Position numbers and translations under genes: made by a program. This document shows positions 20,830 to 29,883 of a stretch of DNA of 64,000 bases, one piece after another. Positions within the stretch are counted from its first letter, which is position 1. The number at the start of each line of letters is the position of its first letter. The DNA is from Marinobacterium mangrovicola (GTDB lineage: Bacteria; Pseudomonadota; Gammaproteobacteria; Pseudomonadales; Balneatricaceae): NCBI RefSeq assembly GCF_004339595.1, contig NZ_SMFU01000010.1:124001-188000 (forward strand), in the 5' to 3' direction. The notes beneath the pieces are model-generated. The model was not told the origin of the DNA. It did not search any database and saw only the letters and a list, made by a program, of their open reading frames with translations.

Positions 20830-21491
20830 TGTTTACCGGCATTATTGAAGCGATTGGTGAAATTGCCGATATCCGCATGGTCGATGGCGATATGCGCGTG
20901 CGTGTGCGCACCGGCGAGCTGGACCTCGGTGATGTAAAACTGGGTGACAGTATCGCCACCAACGGCATCTGCCTGACCGCCGTGGAACTGCCCGGTGATG
21001 GCTTTGTGGCCGATGTGTCCAAGGAAACCCTGGCGCACAGCCGCTTCCCGGATATGAAGGTGGGTGAGAAGGTCAACCTGGAAAAGGCGATGATGCCGGT
21101 AAGCCGTTTTGGCGGGCATATCGTCAGCGGTCACGTGGATGGCCTGGGCCAGATCGTGGATCGTCACGACGATGCCCGCTCCGTGCGGCTGACGATCCAG
21201 GCGCCGAAGTCGCTGCAGCGCTATATCGCCGCCAAGGGCTCGATCACCATCGATGGCGTGAGTCTTACCGTCAACAGTGTGAACGGCGCGGATTTCGGCC
21301 TTAATATCGTGCCGCATACGGCGCAGGAAACCATTATCGATAGCTATCGCCAGGGCCGCTGGGTCCACCTGGAAGTGGATCTCATTGCACGCTACCTGGA
21401 ACGCCTGATGGGCGCCTCCGACAGCGATGCTGAGCCGGGCGAAGGGCTGACAATGAACAAGCTGGCTGCGGCCGGATTCATGCGTCGCTAG
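20829..21491 (+). CDS. ribE: Riboflavin synthase alpha subunit
   Basis: This 220-residue protein consists of two lumazine-binding repeats, starting [12 protein letters not shown], the family's nearly invariant N-terminus, with [14 protein letters not shown] in the first repeat and [13 protein letters not shown] in the second. It dismutates two 6,7-dimethyl-8-ribityllumazine molecules into riboflavin and the pyrimidine returned to RibH. The name ribC is used for the same gene in some species. Confidence 0.96.
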   Translation: MFTGIIEAIGEIADIRMVDGDMRVRVRTGELDLGDVKLGDSIATNGICLTAVELPGDGFVADVSKETLAHSRFPDMKVGEKVNLEKAMMPVSRFGGHIVSGHVDGLGQIVDRHDDARSVRLTIQAPKSLQRYIAAKGSITIDGVSLTVNSVNGADFGLNIVPHTAQETIIDSYRQGRWVHLEVDLIARYLERLMGASDSDAEPGEGLTMNKLAAAGFMRR

Positions 21492-21507
21492 GGCGCTGGA
21501 GATAAGT

Positions 21508-22629
21508 ATGCAACTGAACACCACTGAAGAGATTATCGAGGATATCCGTCAGGGCAAGATGGTTATCCTGATGGACGACGAAGACCGCGAGAACGAAGGT
21601 GACCTGATCATTGCCGCCGAGATGGTGCGTGCCGAAGATATCAACTTCTTCGCGACCCACGCCCGCGGCCTGATCTGCCTGACGCTGACCCGCGAGCGCT
21701 GCGAACAGCTCAAGCTGCCGCTGATGGTGCAGAGCAACGGTGCAGCCTTCTCCACCAACTTCACGCTGTCGATCGAAGCGGCCAATGGCGTAACCACCGG
21801 TATCTCCGCGGCGGACCGTGCGCACACCGTGCGTGTTGCCGTGCGTCATGACGCCAAGCCGGAAGATATCGTGCAGCCGGGTCACATCTTCCCGCTGATG
21901 GCACAGCCCGGCGGCGTGCTGAGCCGTGCCGGCCACACTGAAGCCGGTTGCGACCTGGCGCGCCTGGCAGGTCTGACGCCGGCCGCAGCGATCGTTGAGG
22001 TGATGAACGAAGACGGCAGCATGGCGCGTCGTCCGGACCTGGAAAAATTCGCTGCCAAGCACGGCCTGAAGATCGGTACCATCGCCGATTTGATCCACTA
22101 CCGTGCCATGAATGAGCATACCGTTGAGCGTGCCGACGAGGGCGTGCTGGAAACCGAGTACGGCGAGTTCAAATACGCGGTTTACCGTGATGAGATTCAG
22201 AACTGCAGCCACCTGGCGCTGTACCAGGGCGAGATCACCCCGGAAGAGCCGACGCTGGTGCGTGTGCATATCCGTGGCGAAGTGCTGCGTGACGTGGTCG
22301 GTGGCGTTGTCCCCGGCGAAGAGAAAAAATGGACCATGCGCCGTGCGCTTGAGCGTGTAGCTCAGGAAGGCAAGGGTGTGGTGATCCTGATCGACTCCGG
22401 TCAGCGGATCGATCTCGGTGACGCCCTTCAGGGTCTCACCACCAGCCCGAGAAAACACTCCAAGGTAACCGTCAGTTCGTCTGGCGCCTACCTGCAGGTG
22501 GGTACGGGCTCACAGATTCTGCGTGAACTGGGCGTGGGCAAAATGCGCCTGCTCAGCTCGCCGATGAAGTTCAATGCAATTTCGGGCTTCGATCTCGAAG
22601 TCGAAGAATATATCTCTTGCGAAGAGTAA
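21508..22629 (+). CDS. ribB: 3,4-dihydroxy-2-butanone 4-phosphate synthase with degenerate GTP cyclohydrolase II-like domain (RibBX type)
   Basis: This 373-residue protein begins with a full DHBP synthase domain (1-205): [16 protein letters not shown], the His/Glu active-site stretch [20 protein letters not shown]. The second half (about 207-370) aligns with GTP cyclohydrolase II by overall pattern, but where true RibA has ECLTGD and RCDCG zinc cysteines it reads [13 protein letters not shown], so that activity is very likely lost. A complete ribA lies separately at 25251. This is the RibBX arrangement known in Proteobacteria. A ribosome site (GGAGATAAG) precedes the ATG. Confidence 0.93.
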   Translation: MQLNTTEEIIEDIRQGKMVILMDDEDRENEGDLIIAAEMVRAEDINFFATHARGLICLTLTRERCEQLKLPLMVQSNGAAFSTNFTLSIEAANGVTTGISAADRAHTVRVAVRHDAKPEDIVQPGHIFPLMAQPGGVLSRAGHTEAGCDLARLAGLTPAAAIVEVMNEDGSMARRPDLEKFAAKHGLKIGTIADLIHYRAMNEHTVERADEGVLETEYGEFKYAVYRDEIQNCSHLALYQGEITPEEPTLVRVHIRGEVLRDVVGGVVPGEEKKWTMRRALERVAQEGKGVVILIDSGQRIDLGDALQGLTTSPRKHSKVTVSSSGAYLQVGTGSQILRELGVGKMRLLSSPMKFNAISGFDLEVEEYISCEE

Positions 22630-22669
22630 CCGGGCGGTCACTCTTCTTTGTCATTACAGGACAGATCCG

Positions 22670-23143
22670 ATGTCAGTAAAAGTTTATGAAGGCGACTTCG
22701 TCAGCGCCGACGGCAAATACGCGATCCTGGTTGGTCGCTTCAACTCTTTCGTTGTAGAAAGCCTGCTGGAAGGCGCCCTGGACGCACTGAAGCGTCACGG
22801 CGTCAGCGAAGACAACATCCGCATCATCCGTGTACCGGGCGCTTTCGAGATCCCGCTGGCGGCGCAGAAAGTCGCTGCCCAGAAAAAAGATGATGCCATC
22901 ATCGCCCTGGGTGCGGTGATCCGTGGCGGTACTCCGCACTTTGAATACGTCTCTGCCGAGAGCTCCAAGGGCTGTGCCCAGGTGTCTCTGGAGTACGGTG
23001 TGCCTGTTGCCAACGGTATCCTGACCGTCAACAGCATCGAGCAGGCGATCGAACGTTCCGGTACCAAGGCCGGTAACAAAGGCGCTGAAGCTGCCCTCTC
23101 CGCACTGGAGATGGTGAGCCTGCTGCGTCAGCTTGAGGCTTAA
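22670..23143 (+). CDS. ribH: 6,7-dimethyl-8-ribityllumazine synthase
   Basis: This 157-residue protein contains [31 protein letters not shown] and [14 protein letters not shown], the substrate-binding motifs of lumazine synthase. It condenses the RibD-derived pyrimidine with DHBP from RibB. The ATG at 22670 follows AGGACAGA; the frame extends upstream into ribB but those codons do not resemble the family. It ends 4 bp before nusB. Confidence 0.97.
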   Translation: MSVKVYEGDFVSADGKYAILVGRFNSFVVESLLEGALDALKRHGVSEDNIRIIRVPGAFEIPLAAQKVAAQKKDDAIIALGAVIRGGTPHFEYVSAESSKGCAQVSLEYGVPVANGILTVNSIEQAIERSGTKAGNKGAEAALSALEMVSLLRQLEA

Positions 23144-23147
23144 GAAC

Positions 23148-23657
23148 ATGAGCGACACCCCCAGCTCCAAAGACAGTTCCAACGGTAGCTCTAGCGAAAG
23201 CGCGCCGAAGAAGAATCGCAAGCCGTCTCTGACCGAACAGCGCCGTAACGCGCGCAAGCTCACTCTGCAGGCCCTGTACCAGTGGCAGGTGGGCGGTCAG
23301 CAGGCCAACGAGATCGAAGCCCAGTTCCGCATCAATCCTGAAATGAAGGAAGCCGATGTGCAGCTGTTCAGCCAGTTGCTGCGTGGTGTGATCAACGAGA
23401 AAGCCGAGCTGGATGTGATCTTCTCGCCGTTTCTCGATCGCAACATCGATGAGCTGGACCCGGTCGAGGTCAACGTGCTGCGTATCGGCAGCTTCGAACT
23501 GCTGCGCCGTATGGAGGTGCCTTACCGCGTGGCGATCAACGAAAGCGTTGAGCTGGCCAAGGTCTTCGGTGCCACCGACAGCCACCGTTATGTTAACGGT
23601 GTGCTCGACAAGGTTGCACAGAAGTCTCGCAGGGCGGAGATCGCCGCACGGCGCTAA
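23148..23657 (+). CDS. nusB: Transcription antitermination factor NusB
   Basis: The 169 residues include a Ser/Lys-rich N-terminal extension of about 28 residues that is not part of the usual fold, then the NusB domain: RRNARKLTLQALYQWQVG, DELDPVEVNVLRIGSFEL and VAINESVELAKVFGATDSHRYVNGVLD split across the C-terminal half. NusB with NusE binds boxA in rRNA leaders. It follows ribH, the classic ribH-nusB order. The low-complexity N-terminal tail is longer than in E. coli. Confidence 0.95.
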   Translation: MSDTPSSKDSSNGSSSESAPKKNRKPSLTEQRRNARKLTLQALYQWQVGGQQANEIEAQFRINPEMKEADVQLFSQLLRGVINEKAELDVIFSPFLDRNIDELDPVEVNVLRIGSFELLRRMEVPYRVAINESVELAKVFGATDSHRYVNGVLDKVAQKSRRAEIAARR

Positions 23658-23671
23658 GGTCTGGCACGGCA

Positions 23672-24658
23672 GTGGGCGAGTTTGAACTGATCAGCACCTA
23701 TTTTGCCCGGTCCGCCGCGCGGCGTGATGACGTGGCTCTGGGGATCGGTGACGACTGTGCTCTGCTGGTACCCCCGGCCGGCGCTCAGCTGGCGGTGTCC
23801 ATCGATACCCTGGTGGAAGGTGTCCACTTTCTGCCGGGGAGCGATCCTGCACTGATCGCCGAGCGCCTTTTGGGCGCGGCGGTCAGCGATCTGGCTGCTA
23901 TGGCGGCCGAGCCCGCCTGGTTTACCCTGGCCCTGACACTTCCCGTGGCTGATCCCGACTGGCTGGAGCCTTTTGCGGCTGCCTTGGCCCGGCGCGCGGC
24001 CGAGCTGAATATCGCTCTGGTGGGCGGTGATACCACCCGTGGTCCGCTGGCACTCAGTGTTCAGGTGCATGGCTGGGTGAAAGCCAATGAAGCCTTGACC
24101 CGATCCGGTGCCCGCGAGGGTGATTTGGTGCTTGTCAGTGGCACCCTGGGTGATAGCCGCGGTGGTTTGCAGGTTCAGCTGGATAGCGACCAATCCGCAT
24201 CGAGCGCTTATCTGCGACAGCGGTTTTTCCGCCCGGAGCCGCGTATCGCGCTGGCTCGAGGGCTGTGCCGCTATGCATCGGCTGCGATCGATCTGTCGGA
24301 CGGCCTGGTCTCCGATCTTGGCCATATCGCCCGGCAGAGTGGCCTGGCCGCCCGTATCGATCTGGAGCGACTGCCGCTATCCGCTGAGCTGGAAGCTTAT
24401 GCAGGGGCTGAAAAAGCGCGTCAGTGGGCGCTCAGCGGTGGTGAAGACTTCGAACTCTGTCTGACCATCGCGCCTGAGCAACTGGAAGCCTGTCTTTCAG
24501 TCGCTGAGTCGCTGCAACTGCCGCTGACCTGTGTCGGCCAGATGCATGCCGGCAACGGTGTCAGTGTGTTTTGCGATGGCCAGCCATGGAACAGTAGCGC
24601 GCAAGGCTATGATCATTTTGGCGTTCTTGATGGCGTTTTTGATGGAGAGCAACGATGA
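23672..24658 (+). CDS. thiL: Thiamine-monophosphate kinase
   Basis: This 328-residue kinase makes thiamine diphosphate from the monophosphate. It starts MGEFELISTYFA with a GTG codon at 23672, and shows GIGDDCALL, SIDTLVEGVHF, AVSDLAAMAAEP and GGDTTRGP, the ATP- and metal-binding motifs of the ThiL/PurM superfamily, and SGGEDFEL near the C-terminus. It lies 14 bp after nusB and overlaps pgpA by 4 nt, the usual nusB-thiL-pgpA order. Confidence 0.95.
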   Translation: MGEFELISTYFARSAARRDDVALGIGDDCALLVPPAGAQLAVSIDTLVEGVHFLPGSDPALIAERLLGAAVSDLAAMAAEPAWFTLALTLPVADPDWLEPFAAALARRAAELNIALVGGDTTRGPLALSVQVHGWVKANEALTRSGAREGDLVLVSGTLGDSRGGLQVQLDSDQSASSAYLRQRFFRPEPRIALARGLCRYASAAIDLSDGLVSDLGHIARQSGLAARIDLERLPLSAELEAYAGAEKARQWALSGGEDFELCLTIAPEQLEACLSVAESLQLPLTCVGQMHAGNGVSVFCDGQPWNSSAQGYDHFGVLDGVFDGEQR

Positions 24659-25131
24659 ACCGGGCACCGGCGTCAGTCTGGCGCAACCCGATCCACTTTC
24701 TGGCCTTTGGCCTGGGCAGCGGCGCATCGCCCTGGGCTCCGGGTACCGCGGGCACCCTGGCAGCGATACCGCTCTGGTACCTGTTGGCGCAACTGCCGCT
24801 GATCACCTACCTGTTGATCGTGCTGGCTGCCTTTGCGGTGGGGTGCTGGCTCTGTCAGCGCACCTCTGATGATCTTGGTGTGCACGATCATGGCGGCATC
24901 GTCTGGGATGAGTTTGTCGGTTACTGGATCACCATGATCGCGGTACCGGTGGCGCCGGTATGGGCGCTGCTGGGGTTCGTGCTGTTCCGGGTGTTCGATA
25001 TTCTCAAGCCCTGGCCAATCCGTTGGGCCGACCAGCGCGTACATGGTGGATTCGGCATTATGCTGGACGACCTGATCGCGGGGGTGTTTGCCGCGTTGGT
25101 TCTGCAAATCATAATCTACGTTATGGCATGA
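24655..25131 (+). CDS. pgpA: Phosphatidylglycerophosphatase A
   Basis: This 158-residue inner-membrane enzyme has FGLGSGASPWAPGTAGTL near the N-terminus and IVWDEFVGYWIT, with the catalytic acidic residues of the PgpA family, plus DDLIAGVFAALV. It removes phosphate from phosphatidylglycerol phosphate. Its ATG overlaps the thiL stop, so it should be translationally coupled. Confidence 0.95.
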   Translation: MNRAPASVWRNPIHFLAFGLGSGASPWAPGTAGTLAAIPLWYLLAQLPLITYLLIVLAAFAVGCWLCQRTSDDLGVHDHGGIVWDEFVGYWITMIAVPVAPVWALLGFVLFRVFDILKPWPIRWADQRVHGGFGIMLDDLIAGVFAALVLQIIIYVMA

Positions 25132-25163
25132 ACCTGCTGGTCGAGCTGCCAGCCGCTATGCTT

Positions 25164-25169
25164 TATAAT
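25164..25169 (+). promoter_or_regulatory. Probable -10 element of the ribA promoter
   Basis: A consensus TATAAT at 25164-25169 lies 82 bp before the ribA start; TCGAGC at 25141-25146 sits 17 bp upstream as a weak -35. No FMN riboswitch is evident in the leader. Confidence 0.5.
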
Positions 25170-25250
25170 ATCTGCCCCGCCAAGGGCGAGGTGGTCGCTA
25201 ACTAAGCTGTGTTAAAGCTCCCGCGGCTGCCCATATAGAGGTGTAATTTC

Positions 25251-25874
25251 GTGACTGTTCAGTATGTAGCCGACTCTAAACTGCCAACCCCCTGGGGTGT
25301 TTTCACCATGGTCGGTTTTGAGGACAAGACCAGCGGTAAAGAACATGTGGCGCTGGTATTCGGTGATGTGGATACCGATGAGCCGGTGCTGGGCCGTATC
25401 CATTCAGAGTGCCTGACCGGCGATGCCCTGTTCAGCCTGCGCTGCGACTGCGGTTTCCAGCTGCAGGAAGCGCTTAAGCGTATCGCCGAAGAGGGGCGGG
25501 GTGTGCTGCTGTATCTACGTCAGGAAGGTCGTGGCATCGGCCTGCTGAACAAGATCCGCGCCTATCATCTGCAGGATCAGGGCGCGGACACGGTGGAAGC
25601 CAACGAGAAGCTGGGTTTTGCTGCCGATATGCGTGATTACAGCATGTGCCTGCCGATGCTCAAGCACCTGGGCGTGCGCTCGCTGCGTCTGATGACCAAC
25701 AACCCACGAAAGGTTTCTGCGCTGGAGCAGTACGGTCTGACCGTGGCGAATCGTGAACCGTTACAGGTTGGCAAGAACAGCCACAACGAACATTATCTGG
25801 AAACGAAAATGGGCAAACTTGGCCACATGATGTCCGAAGTTCATTTTCAGAACACCGAAGAAAGCAGCTCCTGA
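25251..25874 (+). CDS. ribA: GTP cyclohydrolase II
   Basis: This 207-residue enzyme commits GTP to riboflavin synthesis. It keeps the zinc cysteines in [17 protein letters not shown] (residues about 52-68), then [15 protein letters not shown] and the C-terminal [16 protein letters not shown]. The start is a GTG at 25251 preceded by AGAGGTGT. Being separate from ribB, it supplies the activity that the C-terminal half of the ribB product appears to have lost. Confidence 0.96.
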   Translation: MTVQYVADSKLPTPWGVFTMVGFEDKTSGKEHVALVFGDVDTDEPVLGRIHSECLTGDALFSLRCDCGFQLQEALKRIAEEGRGVLLYLRQEGRGIGLLNKIRAYHLQDQGADTVEANEKLGFAADMRDYSMCLPMLKHLGVRSLRLMTNNPRKVSALEQYGLTVANREPLQVGKNSHNEHYLETKMGKLGHMMSEVHFQNTEESSS

Positions 25875-25903
25875 ATTCGTTCTAAGCCGCTTTCTGTCCC
25901 CGC

Positions 25904-25927
25904 CGCCTGAGCTGATCAGCTCAGGCG
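25904..25927. repeat. Perfect 24-bp palindrome at the end of dxs
   Basis: CGCCTGAGCTGATCAGCTCAGGCG is its own reverse complement and contains the dxs stop codon. It lies 30 bp after the ribA stop, between two convergent genes. It may act as a bidirectional terminator hairpin, but no T-run follows on either strand. Confidence 0.6.
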
Positions 25928-27721
25928 CTGTTCCACCGCCGCTTTAATCCCTTCCGCATCCAGTCCACACTCCGCCAGCTGTGCGCCGCGTGAAGCGTGC
26001 TCAATCCAGTGATCGGGAATTCCCAACTGGAGTAGCTGCGTTTGTGTGCCACGGGACTGAAGATACTCACCGACCGCCGAACCTGCGCCACCTGCAATGG
26101 CGTGATCTTCCAGCGTTACCAGCAGCTCATGGCTCTGTGCCAGTTGGTCGATCAGCCCGGTATCCAGCGGCTTTACGAAGCGCATATCCACAAGCGTCAG
26201 GTCCAGCTGATCAGCAGCCTGTTGAGCGGCGGGCAGCAGCGGGCCGAAGTTAAGAATTGCCGCCTTGTTGCCGCTACGAATCACCCTGGCCTTGCCGGGC
26301 TCCAGAGCCGGCAGTGTCGGGTCGACCTGGATCTCGCTGCCGGACCCACGCGGATAACGCACCGCGGCGGGGCCCTGGAAGTCGTAGCCGGTTTTCAGCA
26401 GTTGATAGAGCTCCTGCTCGTCTGAGGGCGTCATCAACATAACGCCAGGCAGGCAGCGCAGGTAAGCGAGATCGAACAGCCCCGCATGGGTGGCGCCATC
26501 TTCGCCAACCAGACCCGCGCGGTCCACGGCCAGCAGCACATCCAGATCCTGAATGGCGATATCGTGGACGAACTGATCGTAGGCGCGCTGCAGGAAGGTG
26601 GAGTAGATCGCCAGCACCGGTTTCATCCCCTCGCAGGCAAATCCCGCGGCGAGAGTCGCCGCATGCTGCTCGGCAATAGCGACGTCAAAATAGCGTTCGG
26701 GGAACTGCTCGGAAAAGGCGATCAGGTCCGAGCCTTCGCGCATGGCCGGGGTGATCCCCACCAGGCGTTCATCCTGTTTTGCCGTGTCGCAGAGCCAGCC
26801 ACCGAAGATGTTGCAGAACTTCGGTTTCTTCGGCTTCACCGGCGCATCCAGTGGCTCGATCTTGGTGATGGAGTGATAACCCACCGGATCGGATTCGGCC
26901 GGCTCAAAGCCTTTGCCCTTGCGTGTCACCAGGTGCAGGAACTGCGGACCTTTGCTGTTAAGCGCCTGTTTCAGCGCCGGTAGCAGTTTGTCGAAGTCGT
27001 TGCCGTCCACCGGGCCCTGGTAGTCGAAGGTCAGCGCGCCGAACAGGGCGCCGGTGGCGCTGCCGTCCAGCTCCGGACCCTTATGCTGTCCCGACAGCTG
27101 GCCGGCCCGCAGGTGCTCTTCCAGGTAGGTAGCCAGACCGCCCTCGTTGGGTGAGATCGACATATCGTTATCGTTGAGGATAACCAGCATGTCGGCCTGG
27201 GTATGGGCCGCGTGGCTCAGCGCCTCAAACGCCATACCGGCAGTCATGGCGCCATCGCCGATCACGGCCACGGTTTTGCGCTGCTCGCCCTTCAGGCGGC
27301 TGGCCAGGGCCATGCCCAGGGCTGCGCTGATCGAGGTGCTGGAGTGACCGGTGCCAAAACTGTCATAGGGGCTTTCGGCGCGCTTGGGGAAGGGTGCCAG
27401 GCCAGCCGGCTGACGCATACTGAGCATCTGCTCACGCCGGCCGGTGAGAATCTTGTGTGGATAGGTCTGATGACCCACATCCCAGACCAGGTGATCCGCC
27501 GGTGTATCCAGCAGGTAGTGCAGGGCGATGGTCAGTTCAACGACACCGAGGCCAGCGCCAAAGTGGCCGCCGGTGACACCGACGCTGTAAAGCAACCAGT
27601 CGCGTAGCTCCTGCGCCAGTTGCGGCAGCTGGGAAGCAGCCAGCTGCGACAGCTCGGCGGGGGAGTTAACCGTGTCCAGCAGCGGTGTGGCCGGACGTTG
27701 TGTGGGTATCTGCGTGCGCAT
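25916..27721 (-). CDS. dxs: 1-deoxy-D-xylulose-5-phosphate synthase
   Basis: This 601-residue thiamine-diphosphate enzyme opens the MEP isoprenoid pathway from pyruvate and glyceraldehyde 3-phosphate. Motifs seen are LHYLLDTPADHLVWDVGHQ with the His for ThDP, VIGDGAMTAGMAFEAL (ThDP/Mg site), and the pyrimidine domain DVAIAEQHAATLAAGFA, then the C-terminal transketolase domain. It is slightly shorter than the E. coli enzyme (620), mainly at the N-terminus. Its ATG shares one base with the stop of ispA, so ispA-dxs are coupled. Confidence 0.97.
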   Translation of the reverse strand: MRTQIPTQRPATPLLDTVNSPAELSQLAASQLPQLAQELRDWLLYSVGVTGGHFGAGLGVVELTIALHYLLDTPADHLVWDVGHQTYPHKILTGRREQMLSMRQPAGLAPFPKRAESPYDSFGTGHSSTSISAALGMALASRLKGEQRKTVAVIGDGAMTAGMAFEALSHAAHTQADMLVILNDNDMSISPNEGGLATYLEEHLRAGQLSGQHKGPELDGSATGALFGALTFDYQGPVDGNDFDKLLPALKQALNSKGPQFLHLVTRKGKGFEPAESDPVGYHSITKIEPLDAPVKPKKPKFCNIFGGWLCDTAKQDERLVGITPAMREGSDLIAFSEQFPERYFDVAIAEQHAATLAAGFACEGMKPVLAIYSTFLQRAYDQFVHDIAIQDLDVLLAVDRAGLVGEDGATHAGLFDLAYLRCLPGVMLMTPSDEQELYQLLKTGYDFQGPAAVRYPRGSGSEIQVDPTLPALEPGKARVIRSGNKAAILNFGPLLPAAQQAADQLDLTLVDMRFVKPLDTGLIDQLAQSHELLVTLEDHAIAGGAGSAVGEYLQSRGTQTQLLQLGIPDHWIEHASRGAQLAECGLDAEGIKAAVEQRLS

Positions 27722-28608
27722 CAGTGGTCGCGGGTGACGATAAAGTTGGCCAGGTCGAGTAGCGGTGCGGCGCTGGAACCAAAGGGTGAAAGTGCCTCCA
27801 GCGCTTCGCGGTGCAACTGTTCCAATTTAGCACGGGCACCGGCGATGCCCAGCAGGGCCGGGTAAGTCGGCTTGTTCTGCGCCTGGTCCGAGCCCTGGGG
27901 TTTGCCCAGGGTTTCGGTGTCGCCCTCGATATCGAGCAGGTCATCCTGAACCTGAAACGCCAGGCCGATCATATCGCCATAGCGCTGCAGCCGCTCCAGT
28001 GTCTCCGGGTCTTCACAGCCGGCCGCGGCGGCACCTAGCTGCAGGGCGGCGGTGATCAGTCGGCCGGTTTTGAACGCGTGCATCGCCTGCAGTTGTTCCA
28101 GGGTCAGGCTGTCGCCCACATGGGCCAGGTCATAGGCCTGACCAGCCACCATGCCGCTGGCGCCACTGGCGCTGGACAGAATATTCAGCATCCGCATTTG
28201 ACGCTGGGGAAGCAGCTCCGCGTCGGGCGTGCTGAGAAGTTCGAAGGCAAAACACTGCAGGGCATCACCGGCCAGAATCGCGGTGGCTTCGTCAAAGGCG
28301 ATATGACAGGTGGGCTGGCCACGGCGCAGGTCGTCGTCGTCCATGGCGGGCAGGTCATCGTGCACCAGCGAGTAGCTGTGCACCGCCTCGATCGCCGCCG
28401 CTGCGCGGTCCGCGAGCTCCGGGGATCCGCCGCAGAAGTTGCAGCTCATGTAGACCAGTGCGGGGCGAATGCGTTTGCCGCCGTTCAACAGCGCATAGTG
28501 CATCGCCTCGATCAGACGTGGCTCCAGTGCGGAACAATCCTGCAGGTACAGGGGCAGGTTGGTCTCGACTCGTTCGGCCCAGACGGTTAACTGATCGCTA
28601 AGCTCCAC
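27721..28608 (-). CDS. ispA: Farnesyl diphosphate synthase (geranyltranstransferase)
   Basis: This 295-residue prenyltransferase has GGKRIRPALVYM, the first aspartate-rich motif DDLPAMDDDDLRRG, KTGRLI and the second motif FQVQDDLLDIEGD. It elongates DMAPP with IPP made through Dxs, encoded immediately downstream. xseB lies 2 bp upstream, the standard xseB-ispA-dxs operon. Confidence 0.96.
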   Translation of the reverse strand: MELSDQLTVWAERVETNLPLYLQDCSALEPRLIEAMHYALLNGGKRIRPALVYMSCNFCGGSPELADRAAAAIEAVHSYSLVHDDLPAMDDDDLRRGQPTCHIAFDEATAILAGDALQCFAFELLSTPDAELLPQRQMRMLNILSSASGASGMVAGQAYDLAHVGDSLTLEQLQAMHAFKTGRLITAALQLGAAAAGCEDPETLERLQRYGDMIGLAFQVQDDLLDIEGDTETLGKPQGSDQAQNKPTYPALLGIAGARAKLEQLHREALEALSPFGSSAAPLLDLANFIVTRDH

Positions 28609-28610
28609 GG

Positions 28611-28853
28611 TCAGTCGTCCTGCTCTTCCTGGAAGGGGCGGGTCTTCATCTCGCCCTGCTGTTCAACCAGCACCTGAACCTTCTGTTCGGTCTGCTGCAG
28701 GATATCCTGGCACTCGCGTGTGAGTTTGACGCCTTCCTCGAACGCCTTCAGGGCTTCTTCGATGGGCAGGTCGCCCTGCTCCATACGCTCAACGACGGCT
28801 TCGAGCTGCGTCAGGGATTGTTCAAAATCGGGTGCTTTGCGGGTGCGGGCCAT
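28611..28853 (-). CDS. xseB: Exodeoxyribonuclease VII small subunit
   Basis: This 80-residue protein has FEQSLTQLEAVVERMEQGDL followed by EEALKAFEEGVKL, the XseB family signature. Several copies bind along the XseA large subunit, which is not in the window. First gene of the xseB-ispA-dxs operon. Confidence 0.95.
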   Translation of the reverse strand: MARTRKAPDFEQSLTQLEAVVERMEQGDLPIEEALKAFEEGVKLTRECQDILQQTEQKVQVLVEQQGEMKTRPFQEEQDD

Positions 28854-28982
28854 AGTCTGATCAGGGTCGGGTAAAGAGTGGGGTAAACAAGGCAGTCAAC
28901 TTAACCAACTGCCCGCGCGGGGTCAATCGATAAGCGCCGGCCAGACGCCGGGTAGCGGCCCCGCAGCGCCTGAAAAACCAAC

Positions 28983-29001
28983 GTGTTCAGTACGTGAACA
29001 C
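28983..29001. promoter_or_regulatory. Inverted repeat upstream of pomA
   Basis: GTGTTCA (28983-28989) and TGAACAC (28995-29001) form a perfect 7-bp inverted repeat around GTACG, about 77 bp before the pomA ATG. A possible extended -10 (TGGTATCAT, ending 29021) lies just downstream. It looks like a repressor operator, but the binding protein is unknown. Confidence 0.35.
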
Positions 29002-29077
29002 CTGTATAAATCTGGTATCATTCAGAGCATCATCTCAAAAACTTGTGCCATCAGTCAGGCTATAGGAGTTTCAATCA

Positions 29078-29836
29078 ATGGATCTGGCGACACTTGTAGG
29101 ATTGATCGGCGCACTGGGCATCGTTGTCGCAGCGATGGTGCTTGGTGGCGATGTCGGCATCTTCGTAAACGTCCCCTCTATTTTGATTGTTATCGGCGGT
29201 AGTCTGCTGGTGGTGTTAACCAAGTTCACCCTCGGGCAGTTTCTCGGCGCCGGAAAAATTGCTGCCAAGGCGTTCATGTTCAAATCGGTGATGCCGGAAG
29301 AGATCATCGCCGAGACTGTGGATCTGGCCGATGCGGCGCGCAAGGGTGGCCTGCTTTCTCTGGAAGAAAAAGAGGTTTCCAGCCCTTTTATGCAGCGTGG
29401 TATTCAGCTGCTGGTGGATGGTCACGATCCGGAAGTAGTCAAGAACCTGCTGCTCAAGGAAGCCAGTCTCACCGATGAGCGCCATGATTTTGGTGCCAAA
29501 ATTTTCCGCGCTATCGGTGATGTGGGCCCGGCCATGGGCATGATCGGTACGCTGGTGGGTTTGGTACAGATGCTTTCCAACATGTCAGACCCCAAATCGA
29601 TCGGTCCCGCCATGGCGGTGGCGCTGCTCACCACACTTTACGGCGCCATGCTGGCTACCATTGTGGCGCTACCGATCGCCGACAAACTGGAAAACCGCAA
29701 GGATGAGGAAGCGCTTAATCAGTCACTGATTATCGATGGTCTGTTGGCGATCCAGGCGGGACAGAACCCGCGTGTGATTGAGCAGATGCTGCGCAACTAT
29801 CTGCCCGAGAAAAAACGTCAGCAGGCAGAAGCCTGA
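29078..29836 (+). CDS. pomA: Flagellar motor stator protein PomA (MotA family, Na+ type)
   Basis: This 252-residue protein has four membrane helices in the MotA layout: 1-23, 29-48, about 148-170 and 178-202. A large cytoplasmic loop carries the charged residues that touch FliG. FRAIGDVGPAMGMIGTLVGLVQML matches the PomA subgroup through short stretches such as GPAMGMIGTLVG and GPAMAVALLTTLYGA. The MDLATLVGLIG start is typical of sodium-driven PomA. It forms the stator with PomB, encoded 47 bp downstream. No other flagellar genes are nearby. Confidence 0.93.
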   Translation: MDLATLVGLIGALGIVVAAMVLGGDVGIFVNVPSILIVIGGSLLVVLTKFTLGQFLGAGKIAAKAFMFKSVMPEEIIAETVDLADAARKGGLLSLEEKEVSSPFMQRGIQLLVDGHDPEVVKNLLLKEASLTDERHDFGAKIFRAIGDVGPAMGMIGTLVGLVQMLSNMSDPKSIGPAMAVALLTTLYGAMLATIVALPIADKLENRKDEEALNQSLIIDGLLAIQAGQNPRVIEQMLRNYLPEKKRQQAEA

Positions 29837-29883
29837 GCCTTGAGCGAGCTTCGCTAGCCAAGCCAGAAAGCCAAGAGAATTAG

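Noticed and set aside
25170-25250. FMN riboswitch in the ribA leader
   Set aside because: The conserved RFN element sequences are not present, and the leader is too short for the full fold. None was seen before ribD, ribE, ribB or ribH either.
29001-29022. LexA box upstream of pomA (CTGTATAAAT...)
   Set aside because: Only the left half resembles the consensus; the expected CAG half-site is missing at the right spacing.
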